Source of the DNA: Armatimonadota bacterium
GTDB taxonomy: Bacteria > Sysuimicrobiota > Sysuimicrobiia > Sysuimicrobiales > Kaftiobacteriaceae
Direction: 5' to 3'
Assembly (NCBI GenBank): GCA_020028535.1
Contig: JAIBHM010000028.1
Location: 1-13,773, forward strand
Length of the DNA stretch: 13,773 nucleotides
Position 1 is the first letter of the stretch. Every line of letters begins with the position of its first letter. Of this stretch, positions 12,894 through 13,773 are shown piece by piece. Under the pieces are notes generated by a model that had not been told where the DNA came from, did not search any database, and saw only the letters and a list, made by a program, of their open reading frames with translations. Made by a program: the position numbers and the translations under genes.

Positions 12894-13773
12894 CTACTTC
12901 AGAGCTCGCTCCACGACCGGGAGGAGGAAGTAGATGAGGAACGCAATGGACGCCGCGTACATCATCCAGTGCACCTGGTTGCTTTTCCCGCGCAGCACCT
13001 TGACGGCTGTGTAGGTAACGAACCCCGCGCCGATGCCGTTGGTAATCGACCACGTGAACGGCATCGCCAGCATCGTGACGAAGGCCGGGATCGCCACTTC
13101 GTAGTCCGACCACGGGATGTCCCGGACGATCGTCATCATGTAGAAGCCCACGATAATCAGCGCCGGCGCCGTGGCCTGCGGCGGGATGACGCCCGCGATC
13201 GGCGCCAGGAACATCGCCAGCAGGAACAGAACGCCGACGACCACTGAGGTGAGGCCGGTCCTGCCGCCCTCCGCCACCCCGGCCGCGCTCTCGATATAGG
13301 TGGTGTTCGAGGAACTGTTGGCAACACCGCCAAACGCCGCGCCCAGCGAGTCCACCAGCAGCACGCGGTTGATGCCGGGGAGGTTCCCCTTCTCGTCGAG
13401 GAATTTGCCCTCGCCGCCGATGCCGACGACGGTACCCATGGTGTCGAAGAAGTCGCTCAGCATGACGGAGAAGGTGACGAGCACAGCCGTCACTACGCCG
13501 AGCTTCGCAAAGAAGCCGAAGTCGATGCGGCCGAACGTCGAGAAGTCCGGCGATTGGAAGATGGCGGTCGGGATCTGCGCCCACCCGGGAACCGGGAAAG
13601 CCTTCCAGCCGGTGAAGGCGTTGAGGATGATGGCCACGACCGTCGTGAGCAAGATGCCCCAGAGCAGGGCGCCACGGGTCCGGCGGGCCATCAACCAAAC
13701 ACTCAGGATGAGGCCTACGCCAAAGGTGAGGACCGGGATGGTGTTCAGCGTCCCCAGGCCGACCGGCAACGCG
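12894..13773 (-). CDS. NCS2 family purine permease (guanine/hypoxanthine, AzgA/PbuG-like), 5' end outside window
   Basis: C-terminal portion (about 293 residues) of a multi-pass inner-membrane permease of the NCS2/AzgA-like family, which imports hypoxanthine, guanine or adenine with protons. The reading frame runs on through the window edge, so the start is missing; family members are usually around 430-470 residues. Visible hallmarks: FFDTMGTVVGIGGEGKFLDE, with the carrier motif Asp, then NSSSNTTYIESAAGVAEGGRTGLT, the substrate-site region, followed by several hydrophobic spans (LFLLAMFLAPIAGVIPPQAT, ALIIVGFYMMTIV) and a last membrane helix before VVERALK. The TTG at 13769 is inside the frame and is not a start. 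A strong terminator follows. The nearby hpt gene, though on the other strand, suits salvage of the imported base. The exact purine cannot be read from the sequence. Confidence 0.92.
   Translation of the reverse strand, partial: ALPVGLGTLNTIPVLTFGVGLILSVWLMARRTRGALLWGILLTTVVAIILNAFTGWKAFPVPGWAQIPTAIFQSPDFSTFGRIDFGFFAKLGVVTAVLVTFSVMLSDFFDTMGTVVGIGGEGKFLDEKGNLPGINRVLLVDSLGAAFGGVANSSSNTTYIESAAGVAEGGRTGLTSVVVGVLFLLAMFLAPIAGVIPPQATAPALIIVGFYMMTIVRDIPWSDYEVAIPAFVTMLAMPFTWSITNGIGAGFVTYTAVKVLRGKSNQVHWMMYAASIAFLIYFLLPVVERALK

Overview
The window is dense, visibly GC-rich bacterial DNA with mostly short intergenic gaps. It carries no rRNA, tRNA, CRISPR array or recognisable mobile element. The gene set points to a free-living bacterium that probably has an outer membrane. 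It encodes an FtsEX division complex next to a LytM-type murein hydrolase, a carboxy-terminal processing protease and a YibQ-type deacetylase. It also encodes a secreted solute-binding protein without a lipobox cysteine and with two likely disulfides. The phylum cannot be fixed from the sequence alone. A deep-branching GC-rich lineage (for example NC10-, Rokubacteria- or Sysuimicrobiota-like) is a guess from overall flavour, not a result.

Leftward block (minus strand, read right to left): a HEAT-repeat protein (9804-10958), a macrodomain protein (9238-9762), cutA (8906-9238) and surE (8116-8898) lie nearly end to end. After an 84-nt gap come ftsE (7345-8031), ftsX (6435-7361) and a LytM/M23 hydrolase of EnvC type (5284-6438), all overlapping. 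After about 70 nt come the S41 protease (3777-5213), a divergent polysaccharide deacetylase (2859-3773) and a glutamate dehydrogenase (1578-2849), separated by 3 and 9 nt. A 283-nt non-coding stretch then precedes a branched-chain amino-acid-type ABC solute-binding protein (41-1294).

Rightward block (plus strand): a good sigma-70-like promoter at 11024-11052 drives a small protein that resembles a PD-(D/E)XK nuclease fold with an altered active site (11101-11469). Hypoxanthine phosphoribosyltransferase (11478-12026) follows 8 nt later. Facing it, and ending one base away, is a PilZ (cyclic-di-GMP) protein on the minus strand (12028-12657). Upstream of that lie a long interrupted palindrome and the terminator of a 5'-truncated NCS2 purine permease (12894 to the window edge).

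Themes: cell-wall remodelling at division (FtsEX, EnvC-type hydrolase, Ctp, YibQ), purine salvage (Hpt plus NCS2 permease), nucleotide and ADP-ribose clean-up (SurE, macrodomain), amino-acid nitrogen handling (GDH, solute-binding protein), and c-di-GMP sensing. I see no clear-cut undescribed system. The most interesting leads are the small degenerate-nuclease-like protein coupled to hpt, the palindrome in front of the PilZ gene, and the HEAT/macrodomain/CutA/SurE cluster.
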